From JAWKRB01 sp041389885 (lineage in GTDB: Bacteria; Myxococcota_A; Polyangia; Polyangiales; Ga0077539): a stretch of 36,062 nt of DNA. The stretch is taken from contig JAWKRB010000050.1 in assembly GCA_041389885.1 (NCBI GenBank), positions 1-36,062 on the forward strand, in the 5' to 3' direction. The number at the start of each line of letters is the position of its first letter. Within the stretch, counting starts at the first letter, position 1. The position numbers and the translations under genes were made by a program. Shown here in pieces: positions 1-10,219 of the stretch. Below the pieces are notes generated by a model. It worked only from the letters and a program-made list of their open reading frames with translations. It had not been told where the DNA came from and did no database searches.

Positions 1-1
1 C

Positions 2-1906
2 TTCGACGTCGGCCGACAGGGCGTGCTCTACCGGGTGAGCCTCGCCGACAACGCCGTCGGCGCGCCCATCACCCTCGCCCCGACGGCGAACACCGGCTTC
101 AACGACTCCTCCGGCGGGGTCACCGGGTGCTTTCCGAACCAGCTCGGCGGCATCGCGATCAACAACAACCGCGTCTACGTGACCGGCATCTGCGCGTCGC
201 CCCGAGGCCCCACGGGCCCCGTGACCCGCATGGACAACAGCGTCGACCCGTCGAACTTCAAGACCCAGGTCCACGCCGGCGTGTGGGCCGTCGACACGGC
301 GATGAACCGTGAGGTCGTCGGCGAGGGGCTGCTGCTCACCCGCGCGTTCCAGGCCCGCTACGACGCGAACATGGTGCCCGACACCGCCGCGCGCCGCATG
401 CCGCTCATCCCGAGCGACATCTCCTTCGTGCCCGGCGCGCGCATCGCGTACGTCACGGCGTACGGCGCCGACGCGGTCTTCCGCCTCGACCTCACCACGC
501 CGACCTCCCCCGCCGTCGGCGCGGGCACCTCGCAGCACTTCATCGACCTCGCACCCGCGGGTCGCCTCCCGGTGGGCATCTCGGTGCTCAGCAGTCAGCG
601 CGCGGTCGTGATCAACGAGAACACCCGCAACCTCTCGCTCATCGACCTGAGCCTCCAGGCCGCCGCGGGCGTGCAGGCGTCGGCCCCCGCGCCCACGGGC
701 GTCGAGGCCGAGGCGAACACCGGTCGCCGGTTCTTCGTCACGGGCCTCGCGCGCTGGTCCCTCAGGGGCCAGGCGTGGAACTCCTGCGAGAGCTGCCACC
801 CCGACGGCCAGACCGACAACGTGACGTGGTTCTTCGCGCGCGGCCCGCGGCAGACCATCTCCCTCGACGGCACCTACGGCCCCGGCGGCGTGCAGCGCGT
901 GCTCAATTGGACCGCGATCTTCGACGAGGTCCACGACTTCGAGCTGAACACCCGCGGGAACTCTGGGGGCGTCGGCGCCATCGTGCACCGCGCCAACGAC
1001 GGCGCGACCCCGCCCTCGGTGACCAACGCCGACCGCGTGGTCTTCGACGGCACCGCCGCCGCCGCGCCGCAGGTCGCCACGGCGACCAACCAGGCCGCGC
1101 TCAACGGCTCGACGCGCTCGATGATGCCCGGGTCCCTGGGCAGCAACGCGGTGCGCTCGGCGCTGCGCGACTGGGAGGACATCGACGCCTACGTGCGGAC
1201 CATCCGCGCGCCCAACGCGCCCTCGAACCTGAACCCGACCGACATCGCCGCCGGCCGCGCGCTCTTCATCGCCAACAACTGCGCGGGCTGCCACGGCTCC
1301 CCCGCGTGGACCATCTCGCGACGCTTCTGGACCCCCGGCGAGGCCACCAACGCCGCGATGGGCAGCCTGCGCACCACGCGGTACACCCTCCCGGCGGGAT
1401 TCCCCGCCGGGCTGAATCCCCCGGCGAACAACATGACCCGCTCCGCGGCGGTTCGCTTCGACGACCTGCCCAACGCGGGCGCCAACGACCAGATCAACTG
1501 CCTGCTGCGCAGCGTCGGCACCTTCCCCGCGACCCTCGGGACCAACCAGCCCGGCGTCGCCCCCTCCGGCGTGCTCGTGCGCGAGGTGCGCGCGAACATG
1601 TCCACCAACGCGCAGGGCGCCACGGGCTTCAACCCCCCGAGCCTCGTCGGCATGCTCGCCGGCGCGCCGTACTTCCACGCCGGCAACGCGCGCACGCTCG
1701 AGGAGGCGTTCTCGAACACCTTCGCGCAGCACCACCAGGCCTTCGCCGCGAACTTCCTGGTCGACGGCGCCGGCCGGGCCGAGCAGCTGCGGCAGATCGT
1801 GGCCTTCGTGCTGTCCATCGACGACAGCACCACCGCCATCCCCGTGGCGCAGCTCCCCGGCGGCGGCGGGATGTTCAACCCCGACGTGTGCCCCACCTCG
1901 CTCTGA
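2..1906 (+). CDS. Dihaem c-type cytochrome with N-terminal beta-propeller-like region (5' partial)
   Basis: The reading frame is open from the window edge, so the true start lies upstream; the first in-window start codon is GTG at 23. Numbered from that codon, there are two haem-binding CxxCH motifs: CESCH (C255, C258, H259) and CAGCH (C420, C423, H424). The end resembles the MauG/di-haem peroxidase-like fold, with a PPSLVG...APYFHAG stretch and a following ARTLEEAF helix, where a distal haem ligand usually sits. The first 230 residues carry repeated strand-like segments (for example GISVLSSQRAVVINEN) that look like a YVTN-type beta-propeller. Such proteins are periplasmic or surface-exposed and act in electron transfer or peroxide reduction. 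The actual substrate cannot be read from the sequence, and the signal peptide, if present, is outside the window. Confidence 0.85.
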   Translation, partial: FDVGRQGVLYRVSLADNAVGAPITLAPTANTGFNDSSGGVTGCFPNQLGGIAINNNRVYVTGICASPRGPTGPVTRMDNSVDPSNFKTQVHAGVWAVDTAMNREVVGEGLLLTRAFQARYDANMVPDTAARRMPLIPSDISFVPGARIAYVTAYGADAVFRLDLTTPTSPAVGAGTSQHFIDLAPAGRLPVGISVLSSQRAVVINENTRNLSLIDLSLQAAAGVQASAPAPTGVEAEANTGRRFFVTGLARWSLRGQAWNSCESCHPDGQTDNVTWFFARGPRQTISLDGTYGPGGVQRVLNWTAIFDEVHDFELNTRGNSGGVGAIVHRANDGATPPSVTNADRVVFDGTAAAAPQVATATNQAALNGSTRSMMPGSLGSNAVRSALRDWEDIDAYVRTIRAPNAPSNLNPTDIAAGRALFIANNCAGCHGSPAWTISRRFWTPGEATNAAMGSLRTTRYTLPAGFPAGLNPPANNMTRSAAVRFDDLPNAGANDQINCLLRSVGTFPATLGTNQPGVAPSGVLVREVRANMSTNAQGATGFNPPSLVGMLAGAPYFHAGNARTLEEAFSNTFAQHHQAFAANFLVDGAGRAEQLRQIVAFVLSIDDSTTAIPVAQLPGGGGMFNPDVCPTSL

Positions 1907-2013
1907 CCCTCCCCTGAGGCCGGGCCCCAGGCTCGGCCCTCCCCCCGTACCCGCACAGCGCGGTTGGCAAAAACTGTGATTCTGTCGCCAGCGCGCGTAT
2001 CGTCCCGGCGACG

Positions 2014-3267
2014 ATGTGGCAGACGCTTCAGCGGCGCCCGCTGACCACCTACCTGCTCTACCGCACGCTGGCGCTGACCTGGGCGTTCGCGCCGTTTCAG
2101 GTCTACTACCTGCAGCGCAAGGGCCTCAGCGTCGCCGACGTGTTCGACCTGAACGTGGTGTTCTGCATCGCCGCCGTGGCCTTCGAGGTGCCCACGGGGA
2201 TGTTCGCCGACCGCAACGGACGGCGGGTCGCCATGAGCTGGGGCGGCTTCGTGATGTCGGGCGCCTGCGCGCTGTTCGTGTTCGGTGAGAGCTTCTCGGC
2301 CTTCGCCCTCGCCAACGTGCTCTGCGCGCTGAGCATGGCCCTCTCGTCGGGCGCCGACTCGGCCTACCTCTACGACCACCTCGTGCAGCAGCGGCGCTCC
2401 AGCGCCTACGCGCGCTGGGAGGGCTGGAGCACCGCGGCCAAGGGCCTCGGCAACCTCGCCGCCGTGCTCATCGGCGCGGCGATCTACCAGTGGGTGCACC
2501 CCGCCGGGGTCTTCGTGTTCACCGCGGCGCTCACGGCGATCGCCGGGATCATCGCCCGCGCGCTCCCCGAGCGCCCCGGCCGCAACGACGGGTACCTCGA
2601 AGACCACCTCCGGCGGGCCATGCGCACCCTGCGCTCCGACCCCAGGCTGATGACCGTGGTGAGCTTCGGCGCGATGAGCTTCGTGCTCCTGCGCCTGTCG
2701 CTCTTCGCCGACCAGCCCCACATCGAGTCGCACCTCCACGGCGCCTGGGTCGACCGCACCGTGCTCTCGATGGGCGCCCTCGCCGCGGCCAAGGAGGTCG
2801 CGACCATCATCGTCGCCAGCGGCACCGGGCTGCTCCTCGCGCGGCTGCGGCACCGCACCATCGCCATCGCCCTCGGCCTCGCCCTCATCGCGGGGTACGC
2901 CGTGATGGGCGAGAACCGCGCGATCCCGTGCATCGCGATCATGGTGCTCGTGGCCAGCGCGTTCGGGCTCTTCTCGCCCCTGATGCGGGCGCTGATGAAC
3001 TCCCTCATCACCTCGACCCGCGACCGCGCGACGCTGCTCTCCTTCGAGGGCATGGGCCGACGGCTGCTCTTCGCCCTCGTCTCGCCGCTCTTCGGTCGCG
3101 CCGTCGAGGCGAGCTCGCTCCACGCCACCTTCACGGGCACCGCGTGGGTGGCCGGCGTGTCGTACGCGTCGCGCGCGGCGGCCGCCCTGCTCGCGTACCG
3201 CCTCGGCGCGACCTCGACGCCGCCGGCGCCGGTGCGCGGCGGCTCCCTGGCCTCCGCCGCGGGCTGA
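2014..3267 (+). CDS. MFS transporter
   Basis: The protein has 417 residues and about a dozen hydrophobic segments. The loop after the second segment holds the major-facilitator motif A core, DRNGRR (about residues 66-71). It begins with an amphipathic stretch and a membrane helix (ALTWAFAPFQVYYLQ) followed by GLSVADVFDL, a pattern common in poorly characterised MFS exporters. Substrate is unknown. The ATG at 2014 is the first start after a 107-bp gap and is preceded by TATCGT (1998-2003), a possible -10 element 10 nt upstream. The stop codon overlaps the next gene's ATG (TGATG), so the two are likely translated together. Confidence 0.85.
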   Translation: MWQTLQRRPLTTYLLYRTLALTWAFAPFQVYYLQRKGLSVADVFDLNVVFCIAAVAFEVPTGMFADRNGRRVAMSWGGFVMSGACALFVFGESFSAFALANVLCALSMALSSGADSAYLYDHLVQQRRSSAYARWEGWSTAAKGLGNLAAVLIGAAIYQWVHPAGVFVFTAALTAIAGIIARALPERPGRNDGYLEDHLRRAMRTLRSDPRLMTVVSFGAMSFVLLRLSLFADQPHIESHLHGAWVDRTVLSMGALAAAKEVATIIVASGTGLLLARLRHRTIAIALGLALIAGYAVMGENRAIPCIAIMVLVASAFGLFSPLMRALMNSLITSTRDRATLLSFEGMGRRLLFALVSPLFGRAVEASSLHATFTGTAWVAGVSYASRAAAALLAYRLGATSTPPAPVRGGSLASAAG

Positions 3268-3608
3268 TGCACCGGGTCACCTTCACCCTCCGCGCCGAGG
3301 ACCCCGTGGGCTTTCAGCTCGGGGCCGACGGCGACCACCTGCCCGCCCTGCCCGAGGGAGACGCGGCCGAGCGGTCGCCGCACCTCACCTGGTGGTTCAC
3401 CGCGCGCGACGGCTTCGTCGAAGCCCACTACCTCTTCGACGACGACTACGTCGCCGCGCACCCCGAGGCCCTCGACCGCCGACACCTCGCGCTGCTGCAC
3501 GCGCTCCTGAACTTCAAGCTCTTCGACGACGGCGACCTGCTGGTCTCGCCGCGGCAGCTCCGAGCGCCCTCCGATGGCCCGGCGTCGACGAGCCCCGGCG
3601 CGCGATGA
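3267..3608 (+). CDS. Hypothetical protein, translationally coupled to the MFS gene
   Basis: This is a small 113-residue protein that I do not recognise. It starts at an ATG overlapping the stop of the transporter gene (TGATG at 3265-3269), which argues that it is real, and its codon third positions are nearly all G/C as in neighbouring genes. It is acidic in the first half, with strand-like patterns (HRVTFTLRAEDPVGF, HLTWWFTARDGFVEAHYLF), then a helix (RHLALLHALLNFKLF), and ends in a Ser/Pro-rich tail. There is no signal peptide or membrane segment, so a cytoplasmic protein is expected. The short tail after about residue 95 looks disordered. Confidence 0.65.
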   Translation: MHRVTFTLRAEDPVGFQLGADGDHLPALPEGDAAERSPHLTWWFTARDGFVEAHYLFDDDYVAAHPEALDRRHLALLHALLNFKLFDDGDLLVSPRQLRAPSDGPASTSPGAR

Positions 3609-3658
3609 ACGCCGCGAAGTTGCGCTGACCGGGGCGCCGCGCGAAGGTCGCGCCCGCC

Positions 3659-4336
3659 ATGCTGTCGCTGACCCCTCCCGCGAACCGCGTCGCGCCGCTC
3701 CCCGCCGAAGACGACTACCCCTTCGCCCAGACGCTGCTCACGGTGACCTTCGCGACCTCCGACGACCTCGGGCACGTCGCGTCGGAGGCCCCCGTGAGCC
3801 TCGCCGCCGTGCCCGAGCTGTCGTGCGACGACGCCTACCTCCTGCTGCCCCTGCGCGCGCGTGAGGGGCTGCTCAGGGCCTTCGCGCGGGGGCGCGTGGG
3901 CGCCCTCGAGGCCTGGTTCGACGTCGCGCTGGTGCTCCGAGGAGAGGTCGAGCGGGTGCGCGCCCCGAGGCTCTGGGTGGGGGACGTGTGGCGGGCTTCA
4001 GAGGTGATCGGCGGGGAGGCCGCGGCTCGGGTGGCGTCGAGCCGACCCGACGGGCTGGTCGAGGCGGTCAACGCGCTGCCGTGGATCGAGCGACTCGCCC
4101 TCGGGGGCCTGCTCGACGCGGAGGGGGCCGAGGCGATCCTGGGCGCGCGGGAGTACGCCGGCGTCTCGCGACGGGGCGTCGCGGGCCTGGGCCTCGGGCG
4201 AGACGCGGTGGCGCCGACCTTCGTGTGGAGCGCCCGTCAAGACGGCGCCGCGCAGGTGCGCGTGGCGATCTCCTCCGACGACGACGACGCGCTCATCTGC
4301 CTGCTCTCGCCCGTGGCGCTCGCGCTGGGTGCGTGA
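3659..4336 (+). CDS. Hypothetical protein (225 aa)
   Basis: I do not recognise the family. The protein is acidic to neutral, lacks a signal peptide and membrane helices, and has a helix-rich middle (about residues 85-165) rich in Ala, Arg and Glu. The last 40 residues alternate hydrophobic and charged residues as in beta strands (PTFVWSARQDGAAQVRVAIS) and are followed by an acidic run of four Asp. Codon use is like the neighbours. It lies 50 bp after the preceding small gene. Its TGA overlaps a GTG at 4333, but the sigma-factor gene that follows more likely starts at 4372. Function is unknown. Confidence 0.6.
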   Translation: MLSLTPPANRVAPLPAEDDYPFAQTLLTVTFATSDDLGHVASEAPVSLAAVPELSCDDAYLLLPLRAREGLLRAFARGRVGALEAWFDVALVLRGEVERVRAPRLWVGDVWRASEVIGGEAAARVASSRPDGLVEAVNALPWIERLALGGLLDAEGAEAILGAREYAGVSRRGVAGLGLGRDAVAPTFVWSARQDGAAQVRVAISSDDDDALICLLSPVALALGA

Positions 4337-4351
4337 CGGGTGAAACTGTCG

Positions 4352-4357
4352 TAGCCT
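4352..4357 (+). promoter_or_regulatory. Possible -10 element of the sigma-factor gene
   Basis: TAGCCT lies in a short stretch (about 4339-4358) that is less GC-rich than its surroundings, 14 nt before the GTG at 4372. No convincing -35 element was found. The position fits a short-leader transcript. Confidence 0.3.
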
Positions 4358-4371
4358 GCGCGCCGGTCTAC

Positions 4372-5418
<1,047 letters not shown>

Positions 5419-6252
5419 GGGGCACCTCGCCGTCGTCGCCACCCCCATCGGCAACCTCGGCGACATCACCCTCCGGGCCCTCGACGTCCTCCGCGGGTGC
5501 GACCTCATCCTCGCCGAAGACACGCGCAACACCCGCGCGCTCTGCGCCGCCCACGGCGTCGATCGCCCGGTGCAGCGGGTCGACGACCACGTCGTGCGCG
5601 CGCGCCTCGACGAGCTCCTCGGGCGGCTCCTCGCGGGCGAGCGCCTGGCCCTCGTGAGCGACGCGGGCACGCCCCTGGTGAGCGACCCCGGCGCGCCGCT
5701 CGTGCGCGCCGCCCTCGAGGCCGGCGTGACCGTCGAGGCGCTCCCGGGCGCCAGCGCGGTGCTCGTCGCGCTCGTGGTGTCGGGCTTCGGCGGCGGGGGC
5801 TTTCGCTTCGTCGGGTTTCTCCCCCGCGAGGGCCCTCCCCGCCGCGCGGCCCTCGCAGCCATCGCCCGCGACCCCCTGCCGACCGTGCTCTACGAGTCCC
5901 CCGAGCGCGTCGTCGACACCGTGCGCGACCTCGCCGAGGTGTGCGGCGACGATCGACCGGCCAGCGTGTCGCGCGAGCTCACCAAGCGCTTCGAAGAGAC
6001 GCTCCGAGGCCCCCTGGGCGAGCTCCGGGCGCGCATCACCGCGGCCCTCCGCGGCGAGGTCGCCGTGGTGGTCTCAGGCTGCGCGACCCAAGACGACGCG
6101 AGCGTCGACGACCTCGACGCCGCGCTCGACCAGGCCATCGCCGCGGGCATGCGGCCCTCCGAGGCCGCCCGCGAGGTCGCCCGCGCCCTCGGGCTCAAGC
6201 GCGCCGAGGTGTACGCGCGGGCCCTGCGACGCGCGGAGCTCCGGGGCGGCGC

Positions 6253-6423
6253 GTGAGGCTCGCCGCGGCCCTCGCCCTCCTCGCGCTGGGGTGCGCGAGC
6301 GCGCCGCGGCCCCGAGAGCCCGCGAGCTGCGGCGCGCCGCCGAGGCCCGCGCGCGGCAACAACGTCTACGGCGATCAGGGGTCGTCGAGGTCGAGGCAGC
6401 CGTACTCGAGCGCGCCGAGGTAG
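6253..6423 (+). CDS. Possible small lipoprotein (56 aa)
   Basis: A GTG overlapping the rsmI stop (GTGA) opens a 56-codon frame. The start (VRLAAALALLALGC) reads as a signal peptide with a lipobox ending in a Cys at residue 14, leaving a mature peptide of about 43 residues rich in Pro, Ser, Arg and Gly. Almost every codon ends in G or C, as in true genes here. The last 49 bp overlap the convergent minus-strand gene. It is too short for a domain assignment; it could be a genuine small lipoprotein, or the start of a longer ancestral one truncated when the two genes came together. Confidence 0.45.
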   Translation: MRLAAALALLALGCASAPRPREPASCGAPPRPARGNNVYGDQGSSRSRQPYSSAPR

Positions 6424-8820
6424 TCCCACCACGGGTCGCGCGGGACGAGCCCACGAGCGCGGGCCACGAGCGCCTGCGCGCCGCTCCGATCGCCCTGCAG
6501 CGCGAGGTCCCAGGCGCGCATCCCGAGGCGCTCCGCCTCGGAGTAGGAGCCCTCGGCGGCCACGGCGTAGGGCCAGAGGTCGCCCACGCGAAAGATCGGG
6601 TCGCGGGCGCTCCGGTAGAACGACACGCCGGGGAGGTCGTCGCGCATCGGCGCGGCGCGGCCGACGTAGCGACGCACCCCCTGGTCGTCGAGCACCCTGG
6701 CGCCCGAGAGGGCCGCGGGCGACGCGAACCCAGCCTCGGCGAGCTCCGACCGCACGAGGCCCCGCCAGCGCCCTCGCCAGAGCCACGGGTCGGGGCGCAG
6801 CGGCGCGTCTGAGGCGAGCACCACGCCCTCGTTGCGCGCGGGGATCCAGAGCGCGACGTGGCGAAAGCGCGTCGTCATCGCCGCGAGCATCGCGCGGTTG
6901 AGCGAGCCCGCCTGCTGGTCGAGGGGGATCCACTGGGCGACGACCCCGCCCTCGGAGAGGCGTTCCTTCGCGGCGGAGTAGAACTCCTGCGTGTAGAGCG
7001 GCGCGGCGCCGTCGGCGGTGGGCGGCGGCGGCTCCAGCGAGATGACGTCGAAGCGGGCCTCGGAGGTCGCCAGGTAGTGACGCCCGTCCTCGACGACCGC
7101 GGAGACCCTGGGGTCGCGCAGCACAGCGCGGTTCGACGCCTCGAAGTGCCGCGCGAGCTCGAAGACGTCGGGGTTGATGTCGACGATGGTGAGCGACCGA
7201 AGCTCCGGGTGCGCCGCGAAGGCGGCGGCGGTGGTGCCGGTGCCGAAGCAGATGAGGAGCGCCCGCGTCGCCTCGGGGCGATGGAGCATGGGGAGGTGCG
7301 CGAGGGCGCGCATGTAGCGCCGCGCGGGGGGGATGGTGCTCGCGTACGACACCGTGCCGAAGATGAGCTGCCGCCAGGAGAACTCGCCGCGGCACCTGCC
7401 CTCGCAGCGGTTTCGCGACGCGGCGCACACGCTCGCGCGGTCGTAGTGCAGCACCGCGGCGGTGCCGTCGCGCCCCTCGCGCACCTCGAGGACCCTGGCC
7501 TTCGGAAAGCGCGACACCGCGTCTTGCAGGTACGCGCCGGGGATCGTCGCGAAGGCCAGCAGCGAGAAGCCCGTGACCCGCGCCGCGAAGCCGGGGTCTC
7601 CCCGGAGGGTCAAGCTCCCGTCGCGTCGCGCGGCGACGAGCGCGGCGGCGCCCACGCACGCCAGCGCGAGCCCGAAGGAGCGCAGCACGCCCAGGTGGGG
7701 CACGAGCCACGCGGGGCCCGCGAGCACGCCGACGGCGCCGCCCAGGGTGTTCCACGCGCTCATCGCGCCGACCGCCGCGCCGACCCTCTCGGGGGCGAGT
7801 CCGCGGGTCGCGGCGTCGACGGCGCGGGGCCACGCGGCGCCCATCAGCGCGGTGGGGACCAGCAGCACCGCCGCCGCCAGCGCGAGCTGCGCGCCGTCGG
7901 CGTCCCCCGCCGAGGCGCCGCCCAGCCACGACGACAGGGTGCCGAGTCGCCCCAGCACCGCCACCGAGAGCACCACCCCCGCGCCCAGCGCCGCGAAGGC
8001 CCGCGCCGTCGCGCGCCAGGGCGCCTCGGGGCTTCGCGACCGCGTGACCCGCGCCCCCCCCGCCACCACGCCGACGAGAAAGACCGTGCGCAGCAGCGAG
8101 AACGCGTACGTCGACGACTTCACGAAGGCGCTGATCACCCGAAACCAGAGCGACTCGCAGAGCAGCGCGGCGAAGCCCGAGAGCAGGGCGACCGCCGCGC
8201 CCTCGCGGGAGAGCCGTGCTCCCGCCGCGGGCGCTGACGCGGGCGCCTCGACCCGCGCGGGCAGCGCGCGCGCGGCCGCGGCGACGGCGAGGTCGAGGCC
8301 CACGGCGACCAGGGCCGTACGGAGCAGCCCGAGCGAGCCCAGGAGCACGAAGCCCGCGAGCGCGCACCCGAGCGCCGCGCCGAGGGTGTTGACGGTGTAG
8401 AGCCACGCGAAGCCGCGCCCGCCCCCGTCGTCGCCGCGAGCCAGGTGCCGCGTGAGCGCCGGGGTCGTCGCCCCCATCGCGGCGGTGGGCACGAGCAGCA
8501 GCGCGAAGGCGACGGCGCTCCGCACCGGGAGGTGGGCGCCCGGCGCGCCGAGGGCCCTCGCCAGGACGTCCGCGCGAGAGCGCGAGGGTGACCGCGAGGG
8601 CGGAGGCGGCGGTGAGGAGCTCGAGGCGCGCGTAGAGCCGCAGCGGGTCGGGCGCGCGGTCGGCGAGGCGACCTCCGCGCCAGGCGCCGAGGAGCATCCC
8701 GGTGAGGTACGCCGCGACCACGACGCTCATGGCCACGGCGCCGTGGCCGACGACGAGTCCGAGCTGCCGGAGCCACACGACCTCGAGGGCGAGCCCCGCG
8801 GCGCCAGAGACGAAGAACAT
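6375..8820 (-). CDS. Membrane-anchored spermidine-synthase-like protein, with frameshift
   Basis: The protein combines an N-terminal multi-helix membrane region (FFVSGAAGLALEVVWLRQL at its start) with a C-terminal SAM-binding Rossmann domain of the spermidine synthase (SpeE) superfamily. The latter shows LLICFGTGTTAAAF, VDINPDVFELAR, VVEDGRHYLA and FDVISLEPPPP. The nucleotide-binding residues are intact but a polyamine substrate is not certain; membrane-fused members are mostly uncharacterised. The N-terminal 83 codons (8820 down to about 8572) and the rest (from 8570 to 6375, free of stops) are in different frames. One extra base, or two missing, in the GC repeat at 8576-8570 joins LALSR to DVLARALGAP. 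The downstream frame could restart only at GTG 8525, losing the first helices. The ATG at 8820 lies 38 nt after the preceding lipoprotein gene, suggesting an operon. An assembly indel is as likely as a true mutation. Confidence 0.75.
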
Positions 8821-8858
8821 GCCGCCGACGAGCGCGCGCGAATCGCGGAGTGACGCGC

Positions 8859-10034
8859 TCAGGGGGCGACGTTCTCCCAGTCCGTCTGGTCGGCGGCCAT
8901 GCGGCGGATCCACTCGGCGACGGTGACCCCTCCCCCGGAGATGCGCGTGGCGCCGCCGCTCAACACGTGGCTCGATCCGGTCACGATGAAGTGCCGCATG
9001 TTCGGCCTCGGCGCGATGCGCTCGCGGGCGAGCCGCAGGAGGTTGGACTGAAAGTCCTCCTGGGTGATGCCGAAGTAGGTGCTGATGGTGGTGTCGCGGG
9101 TGTACGAGAGCAGGGCCATGCGCGCGGGGGGCGGAAAGCGCGTCGCGTAGAAATCGAGGAGCGTCTCGAGGTTGTCTCGGCAGCTCGCGCACCCCGCGGG
9201 GAACTGCACGTCCCACGCGTCGCGCATCTGCGCCCAGCGCGCGGGGGGCGGCATGAAGGGCGGGCCCGAGTCGTCGATCAGGTCGGTGCGCGCTGACGGG
9301 AAGGCGTCGGCGACGCGCCACCAGTTGAGCCCCGCGCCGAAGCCGCCGGCGCTGATGCCCATGACGGTGATGCGCCGGGCCGCGGGGTAGGTCGCCGCGA
9401 GGCGCCGGAGGTACAGGCTCATGTTGCGCGCGCCGACGTGATGGATCGTCTCCCGCCTCGCGCCCCAGGAGTACTCCTTCACCGCGTCGCCGCCGTGGAT
9501 GTCTCCGGTGCAGTAGGGCACGAAGACCTGCGTCGCACCCCGAAACGGGTTCTGCTCGTTGGTGCGGCTGAACGCGAACATCCCCGAGACCTGCCGGAGG
9601 TCACCGCGGAAGGTCGACTCGGTGTAGTCCTCGTTGATGTGCGAGGCGACGGGCACGCCGAGGCAGGTGAGCCCGTCCCAGCAGCCGCCTCCGCCCATGA
9701 GAAAGATGAGCAGCTCCTGAGCGCCGTCGACGGGGTTCACGCCGATGCCCGCGGTGGAGCCGTTGCCGCAGCGCGAGCCCTCGACGGGCACCCAGCTCCA
9801 TTGGTTCGCGGGCGCGTCGATGGGGAGCGCAGGGCCCGCGTCGACCTCGACCCGGCCCGCGTCGGCCGAGACCTCGGCGGCGTCCTGGTCGGGCGCGTCT
9901 GCGGTCGCGACGTCGAGCGCCACGGAGGCGTCGGTCGAGGCCGGCGCGGCGACGGTGACCTCGCCGCCGCAGCCCCCCGCCGAGGTTGCGAGCGCGCAGA
10001 CGAGCGAGGCGAGCGCGAGGCGAAGTGGGGGCAT
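8859..10034 (-). CDS. Pectin-acetylesterase/Notum-like lipoprotein
   Basis: This 391-residue secreted alpha/beta-hydrolase resembles the pectinacetylesterase/Notum family, serine carboxylesterases that remove acyl groups from polysaccharides or proteins. A signal peptide ends in a lipobox (TSAGGC, Cys22), followed by an Asp/Ala-rich linker to about residue 75. Family features: FLMGGGGCWDG (111-121, oxyanion region), VFVPYCTGDIHGGD (170-183), the nucleophile elbow GISAGG with Ser228, an acidic pair at 254-255 (LIDDSGPPF) and His356 (GSSHVL). Paired Cys (C281, C284 and others) suit an extracellular protein. I chose the ATG at 10034 over one at 10049 because it gives a normal signal peptide and the upstream one overlaps a probable -10 element. 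The natural substrate is unknown. Confidence 0.75.
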   Translation of the reverse strand: MPPLRLALASLVCALATSAGGCGGEVTVAAPASTDASVALDVATADAPDQDAAEVSADAGRVEVDAGPALPIDAPANQWSWVPVEGSRCGNGSTAGIGVNPVDGAQELLIFLMGGGGCWDGLTCLGVPVASHINEDYTESTFRGDLRQVSGMFAFSRTNEQNPFRGATQVFVPYCTGDIHGGDAVKEYSWGARRETIHHVGARNMSLYLRRLAATYPAARRITVMGISAGGFGAGLNWWRVADAFPSARTDLIDDSGPPFMPPPARWAQMRDAWDVQFPAGCASCRDNLETLLDFYATRFPPPARMALLSYTRDTTISTYFGITQEDFQSNLLRLARERIAPRPNMRHFIVTGSSHVLSGGATRISGGGVTVAEWIRRMAADQTDWENVAP

Positions 10035-10044
10035 GGCGGGGGCG

Positions 10045-10074
10045 ATCATCGTCGAGGGCGCAGGGGCCACGCAA
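10045..10074 (-). promoter_or_regulatory. Probable promoter of the pectinacetylesterase-like gene
   Basis: On the minus strand TTGCGT (10074-10069) is followed after 18 nt by GATGAT (10050-10045), with the ATG 10 nt further on. The -10 matches TATAAT at four of six positions. The leader would be very short or absent. Confidence 0.4.
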
Positions 10075-10097
10075 CTGCGGTCGCCGCGGGCGCTGCC

Positions 10098-10127
10098 TCG
10101 ACGCGCTCGGGTCGCGTGCGGTATGTT
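10098..10127 (+). promoter_or_regulatory. Possible promoter of the nidogen-domain gene
   Basis: TCGACG (10098-10103), an 18-nt spacer and TATGTT (10122-10127) form a sigma-70-like pair reading rightwards in the divergent intergenic region 10035-10219. It would give a leader of roughly 85 nt that includes the AGGA Shine-Dalgarno sequence near 10206. The -35 match is weak in such GC-rich DNA. Confidence 0.3.
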
Positions 10128-10219
10128 CCGCCTCCTGCGGATTCGTGACGACGGATCCTTCACCCGATGCTTGTTGCCGTCACCCGAGCGGGTCGACGCC
10201 GTCGCAGGAACAGAAACCG

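Noticed and set aside
1911..1946. Terminator hairpin after the cytochrome gene
   Set aside because: The arms (GAGGCCGGGC and GCTCGGCCCTC) pair only with a bulge and no T-tract follows.
1964..1980. Sigma-54-like promoter before the MFS gene (TTGGCA...TGTGAT)
   Set aside because: The invariant GC of the -12 element is missing (GA instead) at the required 10-nt spacing from GG.
4333..4371. GTG 4333 as the sigma-factor start
   Set aside because: It overlaps the previous stop attractively, but the 13 codons to 4372 use A/T-ending triplets unlike the genes here and carry a likely -10 element.
5890..9321. Very long minus-strand open frame
   Set aside because: Most of it is an Arg/Pro-rich shadow of rsmI, the spermidine-synthase-like gene and the pectinacetylesterase-like gene. 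Only 8820 to about 8572 in it is genuine (N-terminus of the frameshifted gene).
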